From the NCBI RefSeq assembly GCF_030812295.1, contig NZ_JAUSSK010000003.1, positions 558,001-622,000 on the forward strand: a stretch of 64,000 nt of DNA. Direction: 5' to 3'. The translations under genes were made by a program, and so were the position numbers. The DNA comes from Luteibacter jiangsuensis. GTDB taxonomy: Bacteria; Pseudomonadota; Gammaproteobacteria; Xanthomonadales; Rhodanobacteraceae. Each line of letters starts with the position of its first letter. The first letter of the stretch is position 1. Of the stretch, positions 8,725-17,761 are shown piece by piece. A model generated the notes under the pieces. That model did not search any database, had not been told where the DNA came from, and saw nothing but the letters and a program-made list of their open reading frames with translations.

Positions 8725-9488
8725 TTCTTCGTGTTCCTTCGCAGACCCACGACGTTGTTGTCGTGCCGGATGACAAGGTAGTTGTACGTGCCGTGGACAA
8801 CGATGGTGTTGCCCTCAACCGTCGTGTTCACCACCGAGTCCTCGCCGTGTTCCTTCTCGCGCATGTAGATCGTGGGGAAGTTGCCCGTGGGGAACTGCTT
8901 GAGGTCGGGCATTTTTATGTATGTGAAACGGCCGTCGTCGTAGACGTTGATCGGCACCAGCCAGGGAGCGGTCTTGCGCTTCATGGCATAGTCGTAGTCG
9001 AAGTTGTAGTCGCGCCCCTTTACCAGCGTCGTGTCGAGTTCCGGCGTCGCGGCGACTTTCTTCGTCTCCGCCAGGAAGCTTGTATCGGCGGGATAATTGA
9101 ACGTGATCTTGTACTGCACGCCTGCGCGACGCGCCTGGTCGAGTGTCTTCCAATCGGTGGCGACCACCTTCAGTTCGAAGATGTAGGAGTGGGTCGCCGT
9201 ACGAATCATCATGTTCGTATCGACGTCGACGTTCTTCGGCTTCACATAGAAGACGTTGTCACGCCGGGTCAGCTCCCAGCCGCTGCTGAAGCCGGTGCTG
9301 TAGTCGAGAATTTTTTCGTTCGGGCTGAGTTCGATCTGTGTCGTTATGCCGAGGCCGGTACGAACCGTGTAGATCTTGTCCGGCTCGTATTCGTAAGGCG
9401 TGACGACCTGCGCGTTCGCGGCGCCGATCATGCCGGCAGTCGCGAGGCAGAGCGCCAGTGAAAGTCGAAGTGTGGTTGCGCGCTTCAT
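8721..9488 (-). CDS. virB9: VirB9, outer-membrane core component of the T4SS
   Basis: A 255-residue VirB9/CagX protein. The ATG at 9488 gives a basic start and a hydrophobic signal core ending in a GAANAQ cleavage site near residue 26. The mature N-terminal domain and the C-terminal beta-sandwich (segments like GRFTYIKMPD and NTTVEGNTIVVHGTY, typical of the VirB7-binding half) are intact. It shares one base with the virB8 stop (TGATG) and overlaps virB10 by four bases. Confidence 0.93.
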   Translation of the reverse strand: MKRATTLRLSLALCLATAGMIGAANAQVVTPYEYEPDKIYTVRTGLGITTQIELSPNEKILDYSTGFSSGWELTRRDNVFYVKPKNVDVDTNMMIRTATHSYIFELKVVATDWKTLDQARRAGVQYKITFNYPADTSFLAETKKVAATPELDTTLVKGRDYNFDYDYAMKRKTAPWLVPINVYDDGRFTYIKMPDLKQFPTGNFPTIYMREKEHGEDSVVNTTVEGNTIVVHGTYNYLVIRHDNNVVGLRRNTKK

Positions 9489-10450
9489 CAACGGCGCCCT
9501 CCATTGGCGGCGTTCGGGTGGATGGGAGCAGTTGCTTGCGGTGCGGCGGCCGGTGCTTGCCCCGTCTGTTGTTGTGCCGGTACGACCCCGCCGGGCGACG
9601 TGCCGTCGGTGGGTATCGGGGAAGGTGGCATGGCGGCGACGGTAGCCGCGGCCGCCGAGGCGGACGGAGCCGGCACGCTGGTGGGTGCGGCAGCGGCAGT
9701 CGCGGGCGGCGAGCTCTCCGGGGGCGGGGGTTCCGCGTAGTCGCTGTCGACCCGGTAGTCGGTAACCTGGAACCCGAGCGGATTCTCCACCCTGTACTGG
9801 TCGTCCATCTTCAGGTTCGGCTTGTACGCAAATGCCATCGTGGCGATCTTGCTGTCCAGTGGCACGGTCTGGCCGGACACCTTGTTATAGACGGTGCGTT
9901 GAAAGCGGACCGTGGCCCCCTTGGGCGTGGTCCCATCCTCACCCCCGATCAATACGATGCTGAGGATCTTGACGCGGACGGCACGATCGCGGCCGTAGAT
10001 CTTGTAAGGGGCAGACGGATTGTCGAGGGCATGCAGATCGGTGTAGGCCTTGGCGATGTTTGGCGAGGCCATCGTCAGCACGGTTGCCCAATCACGAAGA
10101 TTGATCATCGTGACGTCGAACGATTCGCGCGCGAGGATGAAATGGGTGATGTTGCTTCGATTGATCGCTTCACTGGCGGTGATGCGCCGGTTGACGACGT
10201 CATCGGTGATGCGTGTCAACGAACTCATGCCCGTATAGGCATCCGCAAGCACGATATACGGCACCTTCTCTTTCAAAGGGAGGATGTAGAAGTAGCCGCC
10301 CGCTAGGATCACCGACATCGAGATCGCACAGAACGCCACCATCCATGCGCGGCGTTCGCTGCGCTGGGCGAGGTCGGACATCGTGATTTCGAAGTCGACG
10401 GACTTCGATACCGCAGCGTCGATCTTCGGAGAGTTTTTCTTGTTCAACAT
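9488..10450 (-). CDS. virB8: VirB8, inner-membrane T4SS assembly factor
   Basis: A 320-residue VirB8 protein: a cytoplasmic N-terminus (about 1-40), one transmembrane helix (AFCAISMSVILAGGYFYI, about 45-62) and the NTF2-like periplasmic domain up to about residue 235. The last 80 residues are an unusually long Pro/Ala-rich extension (runs of PPPPE, PAATAA and similar) beyond the usual domain end. It lies 32 bp after the virB7 stop. The tail could reach other T4SS parts, but that is speculation. Confidence 0.92.
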   Translation of the reverse strand: MLNKKNSPKIDAAVSKSVDFEITMSDLAQRSERRAWMVAFCAISMSVILAGGYFYILPLKEKVPYIVLADAYTGMSSLTRITDDVVNRRITASEAINRSNITHFILARESFDVTMINLRDWATVLTMASPNIAKAYTDLHALDNPSAPYKIYGRDRAVRVKILSIVLIGGEDGTTPKGATVRFQRTVYNKVSGQTVPLDSKIATMAFAYKPNLKMDDQYRVENPLGFQVTDYRVDSDYAEPPPPESSPPATAAAAPTSVPAPSASAAAATVAAMPPSPIPTDGTSPGGVVPAQQQTGQAPAAAPQATAPIHPNAANGGRR

Positions 10451-10482
10451 CGAAGGGCCTGGTGTGACTGTCGCGGGTGGAA

Positions 10483-11055
10483 TTACTGGGTCCGGGGCGT
10501 GCTATCGACAGCGGAAGTCGCCGTAGCTGGCACTTGTGCGAGAGGAGCCTTCTTCGGTGTCGTGGTATTGGCGTCCTTGGGCGGTGTCGACGTTGCTTCC
10601 TCCACCTTGGCGACGGGAGCCGTCGGAACGATGGCGCTCGTTTCCTCAACCAGGATTTCCGGCCCGTTCACAACGACGGTGACGCCCTGAGGCGCGAAGA
10701 TCGTGCTCAGTTGAGTCGCAGCGTCACGAACCTCCGAGGTGTGAATCTGCGCGGTGGCCTTTGGCAGCGTGAAGTCGGAACGCAGGCGATACGACAGCTT
10801 GGTTCCCGTATCGCTGGTCCACCGTGTCAGCATCGTCTTCAGCGTGCCGTCCATGGGCGCCGCGTAATAGGTGTAGGGAACCGCAAGTGGAATCTCGACG
10901 GTCTTGTCGTCGTATCGGTTCACCGGCTTCCACCGGCCGCCGAAATCCTTCGCGGCTGGTGTGCCACAAGCGGAAATCAGCACGGCGAGTGCGGAGACAA
11001 GGCAGATGGCAAGGGCAGGGGGCAGGGTTCTATTCACGCGTGGCTCGTAATTCAT
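10483..11055 (-). CDS. virB7: VirB7-like lipoprotein with N0/TcpQ-like domain
   Basis: A 190-residue lipoprotein. From the ATG at 11055 the sequence has a hydrophobic signal and a lipobox ending LISAC (Cys at about residue 30). Residues about 65-140 match the pattern of the TcpQ/secretin N0 fold: a TLKTMLTRWTSDTG-type helix, a YRLRSDFTL strand and the QGVTVVVNGPEIL end. Classical VirB7 proteins are only 45-65 residues. A long VirB7 with an N0 domain is the hallmark of the Xanthomonas X-T4SS. The C-terminal 50 residues are Thr/Ala/Pro/Lys-rich. It is the first gene of the operon; no strong ribosome-binding site is seen. Confidence 0.82.
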   Translation of the reverse strand: MNYEPRVNRTLPPALAICLVSALAVLISACGTPAAKDFGGRWKPVNRYDDKTVEIPLAVPYTYYAAPMDGTLKTMLTRWTSDTGTKLSYRLRSDFTLPKATAQIHTSEVRDAATQLSTIFAPQGVTVVVNGPEILVEETSAIVPTAPVAKVEEATSTPPKDANTTTPKKAPLAQVPATATSAVDSTPRTQ

Positions 11056-12148
11056 CGGATGACCAAAGAGAAAACGTCGGCAGCACTTCGCGCGGCTCAT
11101 CGCCATACGCGAAGCCGGGAAAGCGTTTACTTCGTTATGAAGGGCGCAGGGTGGCGCTGTGGGCGGGGTGGCCCGCCTGCGTCTGGATCCGTCGATGTAC
11201 CGCCGCGCCGAATGCGCTGGCGGAGATGATGCCCCTGGCAGCAGCGGGAGCCTTGAGCCAACCGGCTCCGAGCGACATGCAATTCATCCATACAACATCC
11301 TGTACGAGCGCCTAGGCGCCCTTGCATAACGTGCCAGCGAAGAATGGTCATGCGCATGAGCGGCGATGCGATGATCGCCCACTCAGGGTTGCGCCTTATC
11401 GACCGTGGATTCCCCACCCCTGATACGGACCCCTGTCCGCGATGTAAAGATAACGCAACGACAATTTTCTGACTAGTGGCCGATATGCATGTTTTTGGGA
11501 CTCTTGTCACACATTGTGGGCATGTAATATGCGTGAAACGCGTCGAAGTGTTGACGGGCATCGCTCCGTACGTGCGCGTTGCATCACGTAACTGCCGGAT
11601 TTGTGTATGTCTCATGAAGGTTGCGGTTGAAACCATCGCGTACCCCCTCTCCTTGGGCAGTAAGTTGTCATTCCGTCGTGTCAGTCATGCGACATCGGCA
11701 CTCATTCAATGTGTTGCATGAGCCGATCGACCGTGGGTCCGATGGCGCTGCCGGACGTATGTGAAATGCTGACTGAACGGAGGACGTCACGTCAGTGGAC
11801 GAGTGTCAGGGTGTGTTGTGGGCATCCGTCTGCGTCGCAATGCGGGCGCGCCCGCATTGCGACATTTCAGGCCTCGGACAGATCAGGCTGCCGAAAGCCG
11901 GAGATCTGAGTGTTGCTGGACGGTGCCACTCTGAATGACCTTTGCCGTAAGGCCCGCAACTGTCTTCGCAGTAGCGTGAATGGCAACCTGGATGAGTATC
12001 AAATTGTCCATGAAGTCGTGTCATCGTAGGCGCGTACTTCAATCGAGACAATAGAATAATTCTCAAAAATCGTTTTCCCCCGACTATCCTCGCGTCGACA
12101 TCCCGAAGCGCCGGTAGTAGAACCTCTCCCTTTATCGACAGGACCTCC
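11056..12148. other. Gene-free upstream region of the virB operon
   Basis: About 1.1 kb between the divergent virB7 and pncC genes. Short open frames here have no recognisable family, ribosome-binding site or codon bias, and I assign none. The sequence is visibly more AT-rich than its neighbours between about 11440 and 11720. It contains the perfect palindrome at 11834-11863. Promoters for virB7 (minus) and pncC (plus) must lie here; I could not fix them with confidence. Confidence 0.6.
11834..11863. repeat. Perfect 30-bp palindrome
   Basis: The half-site GTCGCAATGCGGGCG is followed immediately by its exact reverse complement, with no spacer. No T-run follows on either strand, so it does not look like an intrinsic terminator. 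It lies about 780 bp upstream of virB7 and 286 bp upstream of pncC. It may be an operator or other protein-binding site, or a cruciform-forming element. Confidence 0.85.
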
Positions 12149-12658
12149 ATGGATTCCGCAGTCATTCCCTCCGACGCCGAACTGATGGCGCTCGCGCAGG
12201 ATGTCGCTGCCGCCGCGCTCGAGCGGCGGATGATGGTCGCCACCGCCGAATCGTGCACCGGTGGCTGGATCGCCAAGACACTGACCGACCTGGCCGGGAG
12301 TTCGGCCTGGTTCGAGGCCGGCGTCGTCAGTTACAGCTATAGCGCCAAGGAGGCCCTCCTTGGCGTCAACCCCCGCACCCTGGAGCGGACGGGTGCCGTG
12401 AGCGAGGAGACGGTGCTCGAGATGGTGTCCGGGGCATTGGCCCGATACGGTGCGGGGGTGGCCGTGGCGGTCACCGGAATCGCGGGCCCCTCTGGTGGCA
12501 CGCCGGAGAAGCCCGTCGGCACGGTGTGGATCGGCTGGAAGCGGCGCGGGGGTTATGCCCACGCCCGGCTCTACCATTTCGATGGCGACCGAGAAGCGGT
12601 TCGGCGACAGACGGTGGCCGCGGCGCTTGTTGGAATGACCGACGAACTAAAGGGCTGA
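12149..12658 (+). CDS. pncC: CinA-C family nicotinamide-nucleotide amidase
   Basis: A 169-residue stand-alone CinA C-terminal domain, the length of E. coli PncC/YgaD. It shows the signature [12 protein letters not shown] (catalytic Ser in ESCTGG), the GVVSYS segment, [12 protein letters not shown] and the KPVGTVWIG strand. The enzyme deamidates nicotinamide mononucleotide to nicotinate mononucleotide in the pyridine-nucleotide cycle. Placement just upstream of recA is conserved in many gammaproteobacteria and may reflect competence or DNA-damage co-expression. The ATG at 12149 lies within a few bases of the sequence GACAGGACCTCC, a plausible ribosome-binding site. Confidence 0.93.
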   Translation: MDSAVIPSDAELMALAQDVAAAALERRMMVATAESCTGGWIAKTLTDLAGSSAWFEAGVVSYSYSAKEALLGVNPRTLERTGAVSEETVLEMVSGALARYGAGVAVAVTGIAGPSGGTPEKPVGTVWIGWKRRGGYAHARLYHFDGDREAVRRQTVAAALVGMTDELKG

Positions 12659-12756
12659 ACCAGGCCGCCTATGGCAAACTTGGCGATTGCGGATCGCAGT
12701 CCCTGAGACCACGGTCGGGCAAGATACTCACCTACACAAAGAGACTGGAAACCACG

Positions 12757-13797
12757 ATGGACGACAATAAGCGCAAGGCGCTGGCGAGTGCCCTCGGCCA
12801 GATTGAAAAGCAGTTCGGCAAGGGTGCCGTGATGCGTCTTGGCGACCGCGTCGACGACCAGATCGACACGGTGTCGACCGGCTCGCTCGGCCTGGACATC
12901 GCCTTGGGCATCGGCGGCCTTCCTCGTGGCCGCGTCGTCGAGATCTACGGCCCGGAATCGTCGGGCAAGACCACGCTGACCCTGCAGGCCATCGCCTCCT
13001 GCCAGCGTGCGGGCGGCACGGCGGCGTTCGTCGACGCCGAGCATGCGCTCGACCCCAGCTATGCTGAAAAGCTGGGCGTGAATGTCGCCGACCTGCTGGT
13101 CAGCCAGCCGGATACCGGCGAACAGGCGCTTGAGATCGCCGACATGCTGGTGCGTTCCGGCGCCGTGGACATGGTGGTGGTCGACTCGGTCGCCGCGCTG
13201 ACGCCGAAAGCCGAAATCGAAGGCGAGATGGGCGATTCCCACGTGGGCCTGCATGCCCGCCTGATGAGCCAGGCCCTGCGCAAGCTCACCGCCAACATCA
13301 AGAAGACCAATTGCCTGGTCATCTTCATCAACCAGATCCGCATGAAGATCGGCGTGATGTTCGGCAGCCCCGAAACCACCACCGGTGGTAATGCATTGAA
13401 GTTCTACGCCTCGGTCCGCCTGGACATCCGCCGTATCGGCGCGGTGAAGAAGGGCGAGGAGGTCATCGGTTCGGAGACGCGCGTCAAGGTCGTCAAGAAC
13501 AAGGTCGCGCCGCCGTTCCGCCAGGCGGAGTTCGAGATCCTCTACGGCGAAGGTACGTCGCGCGAAGGTGAGATCATCGAACTGGGCGTTCGCGAAAACC
13601 TGATCGACAAATCCGGTGCCTGGTACAGCTACAAGGGTGACCGCATCGGCCAGGGCAAGGAAAACGTGCGCCAGTTCCTGCGCGACAACCCGGCCATCGC
13701 CAACGAAGTGGACGCCGAGCTGCGCGTCCGCCTGCTGGTCAAGGCGGGCCCGAAGGCCGAGGCCTCGACCGAGGCCGACGAGCTTGAGGAAGTCTGA
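12757..13797 (+). CDS. recA: RecA recombinase
   Basis: A 346-residue RecA. Walker [10 protein letters not shown] falls at residues 66-74, Walker B at [11 protein letters not shown], the L1/L2 loop regions follow (including [15 protein letters not shown] and [14 protein letters not shown]), and the acidic C-terminal tail ends EADELEEV. It forms the filament for homologous recombination and triggers LexA self-cleavage in the SOS response. The ATG at 12757 is chosen; the frame is open further upstream but lacks conservation. I did not see a clear LexA box in the 98 bp before the start. recX overlaps its 3' end. Confidence 0.98.
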   Translation: MDDNKRKALASALGQIEKQFGKGAVMRLGDRVDDQIDTVSTGSLGLDIALGIGGLPRGRVVEIYGPESSGKTTLTLQAIASCQRAGGTAAFVDAEHALDPSYAEKLGVNVADLLVSQPDTGEQALEIADMLVRSGAVDMVVVDSVAALTPKAEIEGEMGDSHVGLHARLMSQALRKLTANIKKTNCLVIFINQIRMKIGVMFGSPETTTGGNALKFYASVRLDIRRIGAVKKGEEVIGSETRVKVVKNKVAPPFRQAEFEILYGEGTSREGEIIELGVRENLIDKSGAWYSYKGDRIGQGKENVRQFLRDNPAIANEVDAELRVRLLVKAGPKAEASTEADELEEV

Positions 13798-14290
13798 TAA
13801 GGAATCGGGGAAGGGCGGCGGCAAGGCCGGCCGCCCCACCCGTACCGCATACGACAAAGCGCTGGGGCTGTTGGCCCGGCGCGAACATTCCCGCCGCGAA
13901 CTCAAGCAAAAGCTGGAACGCGGCGGCTTCGAGCGCGAGGAGTCAACGGCCGCGCTCGAGCGACTGGGCGACCAGGGCTACCAGGACGACGACCGCTTCG
14001 CCGGGTCCCTGGTGCGCAGCCGGGTGGGGCAGGGCTATGGGCCGGCCCGCATTCGTGCCGAACTGCGTAGCCAGGGAATCGCCGATGCCCGTATCCGCGA
14101 ATTGATCGAGGCGGCAGACGTCGATTGGCATGATCTGGCCGCGAATCAGCTGCGTCGACGCTACGGCAAGCCATCCACCGACCCCGCCGAGCGGGCGCGG
14201 AGGGCGCAATTCCTCTTGCGTCGCGGCTTCGCCGCCGCCACAGTACGTGTTCTTACCCATGCCGATGCGGAAGACGCCGACGACGACTGA
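13784..14290 (+). CDS. recX: RecX, RecA regulator
   Basis: About 168 residues from a TTG at 13784 that overlaps the recA end by 14 bp in another frame; a GAGG lies about 9 nt upstream. The body has the three-helix RecX repeats: [19 protein letters not shown], then the [13 protein letters not shown] and [18 protein letters not shown] segments, and a third repeat with RRYGK and AQFLLRRGF. RecX caps or disassembles RecA filaments. The start is the uncertain part, because the longer open frame extends into recA and no ATG lies before the conserved region. Confidence 0.88.
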   Translation: MRKSDKESGKGGGKAGRPTRTAYDKALGLLARREHSRRELKQKLERGGFEREESTAALERLGDQGYQDDDRFAGSLVRSRVGQGYGPARIRAELRSQGIADARIRELIEAADVDWHDLAANQLRRRYGKPSTDPAERARRAQFLLRRGFAAATVRVLTHADAEDADDD

Positions 14291-14361
14291 AGGCAGTGAG
14301 CCTTGATTCTGGACGGAGCGTCCCCGCGACATGTCTCGCAGCTCCCACGCCACGATCGCTC

Positions 14362-16995
14362 ATGAAAACCGCCCAAATCCGTTCGACCTTCCTCGACTTC
14401 TTCCGCTCCAAGGACCACACCATCGTGCCGTCGGCATCGTTGGTGCCGTCGAACGACCCCACGTTGCTGTTCACCAACTCGGGCATGGTCCCGTTCAAGA
14501 ACGTGTTCCTCGGCAGTGAAAAACCGGGCTACGTCCGGGCGGCCGACGTCCAGCGTTGCCTGCGTGCCGGTGGCAAGCACAACGATCTCGACGCCGTGGG
14601 CTATACCGCCCGGCATCACACCTTCTTCGAGATGCTGGGCAACTGGTCTTTCGGCGACTATTTCAAGCGTGACGCCATCCGCTACGCGTGGGAATTGCTC
14701 ACCTCGGTTTACAAGCTGCCGCCCGAGCGGCTGTGGGTCACCGTCTATCATACCGACGACGAGGCCTACGACATCTGGAACAAGGAAGTCGGCGTACCGG
14801 CGGATCGCATCGTCCGCATTGGCGACAACAAGGGCGCGCCCTTCGCGTCGGACAACTTCTGGCAGATGGCCGATACCGGTCCCTGCGGTCCTTGCACCGA
14901 GATCTTCTACGACCATGGCCCTGAAGTGGCTGGCGGTCCCCCGGGCTCGCCCGACGAGGATGGCGATCGCTATATCGAGATCTGGAACCTCGTGTTCATG
15001 CAGTTCGATCGTGCTCCGGACGGCACGCTCTCGCCTCTGCCGGCACCGTGCGTCGACACGGGCATGGGCCTGGAGCGCCTTGCGGCCGTGCTGCAGCACG
15101 TGCATTCGAACTACGAGATCGACCTGTTCGCGCACCTGATCGCGGAAGCCTCACGCCTGACTGGCACGGCCGACCTCGCCAACAAGTCGTTGCGTGTCAT
15201 CGCCGACCATATCCGTGCCTGTTCCTTCCTGATCGTCGATGGTGTCCTGCCGTCCAATGAAGGGCGCGGTTACGTGCTCCGTCGCATCATCCGGCGTGCG
15301 CTGCGGCATGGCTGGATGCTCGGCGTGCGTGGCGATTTCTTCTGGAAGATGGTGGCGCCGCTGGTCGCCGAGATGGGCGATGCGTATCCCGAGATCGCCG
15401 CGAAGCAGTCTTTCGTGGAGCAGGCCCTCAAGACCGAGGAAGAGCGCTTCGGTGAGACCCTCGAGCACGGCATGCGCCTGTTCGACGATATCGCCACGAA
15501 ATCGGGCCAGGTCATCCCGGGTGTCGATGCTTTCCGGCTTTACGACACCTACGGCTTTCCCGTCGACCTCACCGCCGACATCGCACGCGAACGCGGCATG
15601 ACCGTCGACATGGACGGCTTCGAGCGCGCCATGGGCGAGCAACGCGCCCGAGCCCGCGCCGCCAGCAACTTCGGCAGCAAGGCGCAGCTTCCCGCCGAGG
15701 TCGCCAGTGCGCTCGCGCCGACGGTGTTCACGGGGTACGACGTCCTGGATCTCGCCGACGCGACGGTTCTGGCCATCGTTCGCGACGGCAAGGCCGTCGA
15801 TCGTCTCGCCGATGGCGAGGATGCCTTCGTGCTGCTCGACCACACGCCTTTCTATGCCGAATCCGGCGGGCAGGTCGGTGATACCGGCATGCTGCGCAAT
15901 CCCTCCGGCGCCTTCGCCGTGGCGGATACGCAGAAGGTCGCCGGCGCCTTCTTCGCGCACTTCGGCACCTGGCAAGGCTCCGCACCGCTCGAGAAGGGCG
16001 CTGTCGTCGCCGCCTCGGTGGACGCGGCGCAGCGCCAGGCCACCGTACTCAACCATTCCGCCACGCACCTGCTGCACGCCGCATTGCGTACCGTGCTGGG
16101 CGACCATGTGGCCCAGAAGGGCTCGCTGGTCGCACCGGAGCGGTTGCGCTTCGATTTCTCGCACTTCAAGCCGGTCACCGCCGAGGAATTGGCCCAGATC
16201 GAACGCATGGTCAACGACGAGATCCGTCGCAACGCCCGGGCGGAGGTCCATCACATGGGTTATGACGAGGCGATCGACTTCGGCGCCATCGCCTTGTTCG
16301 GTGAGAAGTACGGCTCGGAAGTGCGCGTGCTGAAGATGGGCGACTTTTCGACCGAACTCTGTGGTGGCACGCACGTGTCGCGCACCGGTGACATCGGTCT
16401 GTTCAAGATCGTCTCCGAATCGGGTGTGGCCGCGGGTGTGCGCCGTATCGAGGCGGTGACGGGTGCGGGCGCCCTGGCCCGGGTGGCTGATGAAGAGCGC
16501 GTGCTGGGCGAGGTTTCCGGCCTGGTCGGCGCCCACGGCGACGAGGTCATCGAGAAACTGCGCCAACTGTTCGACCGGCAGAAGAAGCTGGAACGCGAAA
16601 TCGAATCCTACAAGGCCAAGGCGGCCAGTTCGGCATCGGCCGACCTCGCCGCGTCGGCTGTGGACGTGGCTGGGATCAAGGTGGTCGCCGCTCGCCTGGA
16701 GGGCCTGGACGCCAAGTCGCTTCGCGACAGCCTGGATGTCCTGAAGCAGAAGCTGGGAGACTGTGCCGTTGTCCTGGCGGGTGCGGCGGACGGTCGCGTG
16801 TCGTTGGTGGCCGGTGTCGGTGGGGCGGCGCTGGGCAGGGTCAAGGCGGGCGACCTTGTCGCCGAGGTGGCCTCCCACATCGAGGGCAAGGGCGGCGGCC
16901 GGCCCGACATGGCCCAGGGTGGCGGCCTCGATGGCCCGGCCTTGCCGGCCGTGCTCGCGGGCATTCCGGCGTGGGTGGAAGCTCGCCTGCGCTGA
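14362..16995 (+). CDS. alaS: Alanyl-tRNA synthetase
   Basis: An 877-residue AlaRS, full length. The N-terminal class II aminoacylation core begins with IRSTFLDFF and has [17 protein letters not shown] and [21 protein letters not shown]. The editing domain has the zinc-binding HxxxH motif ([12 protein letters not shown]) and the downstream CGGTHV motif. A C-terminal C-Ala/DHHA1 domain with [12 protein letters not shown] follows. The ATG at 14362 is chosen because the family begins M-K-x-A/S-x-x-I-R; the frame is open 22 codons further up without homology. The gene follows recX by 71 bp. Confidence 0.98.
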   Translation: MKTAQIRSTFLDFFRSKDHTIVPSASLVPSNDPTLLFTNSGMVPFKNVFLGSEKPGYVRAADVQRCLRAGGKHNDLDAVGYTARHHTFFEMLGNWSFGDYFKRDAIRYAWELLTSVYKLPPERLWVTVYHTDDEAYDIWNKEVGVPADRIVRIGDNKGAPFASDNFWQMADTGPCGPCTEIFYDHGPEVAGGPPGSPDEDGDRYIEIWNLVFMQFDRAPDGTLSPLPAPCVDTGMGLERLAAVLQHVHSNYEIDLFAHLIAEASRLTGTADLANKSLRVIADHIRACSFLIVDGVLPSNEGRGYVLRRIIRRALRHGWMLGVRGDFFWKMVAPLVAEMGDAYPEIAAKQSFVEQALKTEEERFGETLEHGMRLFDDIATKSGQVIPGVDAFRLYDTYGFPVDLTADIARERGMTVDMDGFERAMGEQRARARAASNFGSKAQLPAEVASALAPTVFTGYDVLDLADATVLAIVRDGKAVDRLADGEDAFVLLDHTPFYAESGGQVGDTGMLRNPSGAFAVADTQKVAGAFFAHFGTWQGSAPLEKGAVVAASVDAAQRQATVLNHSATHLLHAALRTVLGDHVAQKGSLVAPERLRFDFSHFKPVTAEELAQIERMVNDEIRRNARAEVHHMGYDEAIDFGAIALFGEKYGSEVRVLKMGDFSTELCGGTHVSRTGDIGLFKIVSESGVAAGVRRIEAVTGAGALARVADEERVLGEVSGLVGAHGDEVIEKLRQLFDRQKKLEREIESYKAKAASSASADLAASAVDVAGIKVVAARLEGLDAKSLRDSLDVLKQKLGDCAVVLAGAADGRVSLVAGVGGAALGRVKAGDLVAEVASHIEGKGGGRPDMAQGGGLDGPALPAVLAGIPAWVEARLR

Positions 16996-17303
16996 ACGGG
17001 AGATGGCCGGGGTATGCGTCGACACGCCATAAAGGTGCTTCGGCGCATGCATTGCCGGCCGTGTGCGTTGCGTCCCCCGGTTTGGCTCGGCTAGTATCAT
17101 CCGAATGTCGAATGCATCCTTCGGCATCGATCCTCCTTCGGATCGAGAGTGGCAGGACAGCTGGTCAGCGACACACACACAACAAGAGCCGGGGAAGGCA
17201 ATCGGCCTTCGATGGTCGGAACGTCGATCCATTGACGGCAAGCACTCGGGGTGAGGTTGTCGTTGGTGGGGAAGCCAATACCTGATTTTATGGAGTATCA
17301 ATC
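16996..17303 (+). promoter_or_regulatory. csrA upstream region: candidate promoter and GGA-rich leader
   Basis: No gene fits in these 308 bp. A candidate sigma70 promoter is TTGCGT (17068-17073), an 18-bp spacer and TAGTAT (17092-17097). That predicts a leader of about 200 nt. The leader has GGA triplets at 17140, 17155, 17193, 17218, 17269 and 17292, the last being the Shine-Dalgarno of csrA (GGAG, 8 nt before ATG). CsrA binds GGA in RNA loops, so translational autoregulation is likely. The motifs are seen; the regulation is inferred. Confidence 0.5.
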
Positions 17304-17501
17304 ATGCTGATTCTGACCCGCCGGGTCGGTGAAACCCTGATGATCGGCGACGAGGTGACCGTCACCGTTCTGGGTGTGAAGGGTAACCAGGTGCGCATCG
17401 GCATCAATGCGCCGAAGAATGTCGCGGTTCATCGCGAGGAAATTTACCAGCGCATCAAGAACGAGAACGATCCGGCCGGCCATTCCGGGGACGACCAGTA
17501 A
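17304..17501 (+). CDS. csrA: CsrA/RsmA carbon storage regulator
   Basis: A 65-residue CsrA with the canonical start [15 protein letters not shown], the [15 protein letters not shown] beta region, and [15 protein letters not shown] carrying the RNA-binding Arg near residue 44. It is a homodimeric RNA-binding protein that represses or stabilises mRNAs by binding GGA sites, and controls biofilm, motility and virulence traits. Gene order alaS-csrA-tRNA-Ser is conserved in gammaproteobacteria. A good GGAG ribosome-binding site lies at 17292-17295. Confidence 0.98.
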   Translation: MLILTRRVGETLMIGDEVTVTVLGVKGNQVRIGINAPKNVAVHREEIYQRIKNENDPAGHSGDDQ

Positions 17502-17572
17502 AGTCTTTACGGCCACGGCAAGGCAAAGTATCCTTGCTGGCTCGTTAAGGCTCGTTCCTCGACGACGATCAC

Positions 17573-17665
17573 GGAGAGTTGCCCGAGAGGCCGAAGGGGC
17601 TCCCCTGCTAAGGGAGTATAGGGTCAAAAGCCTTATCGAGGGTTCGAATCCCTCACTCTCCGCCA
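17573..17665 (+). tRNA. tRNA-Ser (anticodon GCU)
   Basis: A class II tRNA with a long variable arm. Acceptor arms GGAGAGT and ACTCTCC pair fully, followed by discriminator G and an encoded CCA. The anticodon stem CTCCC/GGGAG encloses the loop CTGCTAA, giving anticodon GCT (reads AGC/AGU). The T arm contains GGTTCGAATCC. It lies 71 bp after csrA and is followed directly by an intrinsic terminator. Confidence 0.97.
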
Positions 17666-17671
17666 GTTTGC

Positions 17672-17700
17672 AAAAAGCCCTGATTCTTCAGGGCTTTTTT
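17672..17700 (+). terminator. Intrinsic terminator after tRNA-Ser
   Basis: Stem AAAAAGCCCTGA / TCAGGGCTTTTT with loop TTCT, ending in a run of six T residues. It lies seven bases after the tRNA CCA end. Confidence 0.92.
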
Positions 17701-17761
17701 GTGCCTGAGAGAATGGTGGCGTAGCCCCCCCCCCGCGCATGGGACCTCATATGCGGCTACC

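Noticed and set aside
11127-11721. Short open frames upstream of virB7
   Set aside because: No ribosome-binding site, biased composition or family resemblance; overlapping frames on both strands look equally random.
12659-12756. LexA box before recA
   Set aside because: I looked for Xanthomonas-type TTAGTANNNNTACTAA and E. coli-type CTGTN8ACAG sites and found no convincing match.
17168-17184. ACAC-rich run upstream of csrA as a phase-variable repeat
   Set aside because: Only about five AC units, too short and outside any coding frame or -10/-35 spacer.
15151-17301. A 716-codon minus-strand frame over alaS and its downstream gap
   Set aside because: Antisense shadow of alaS; composition and lack of motifs argue against a gene.
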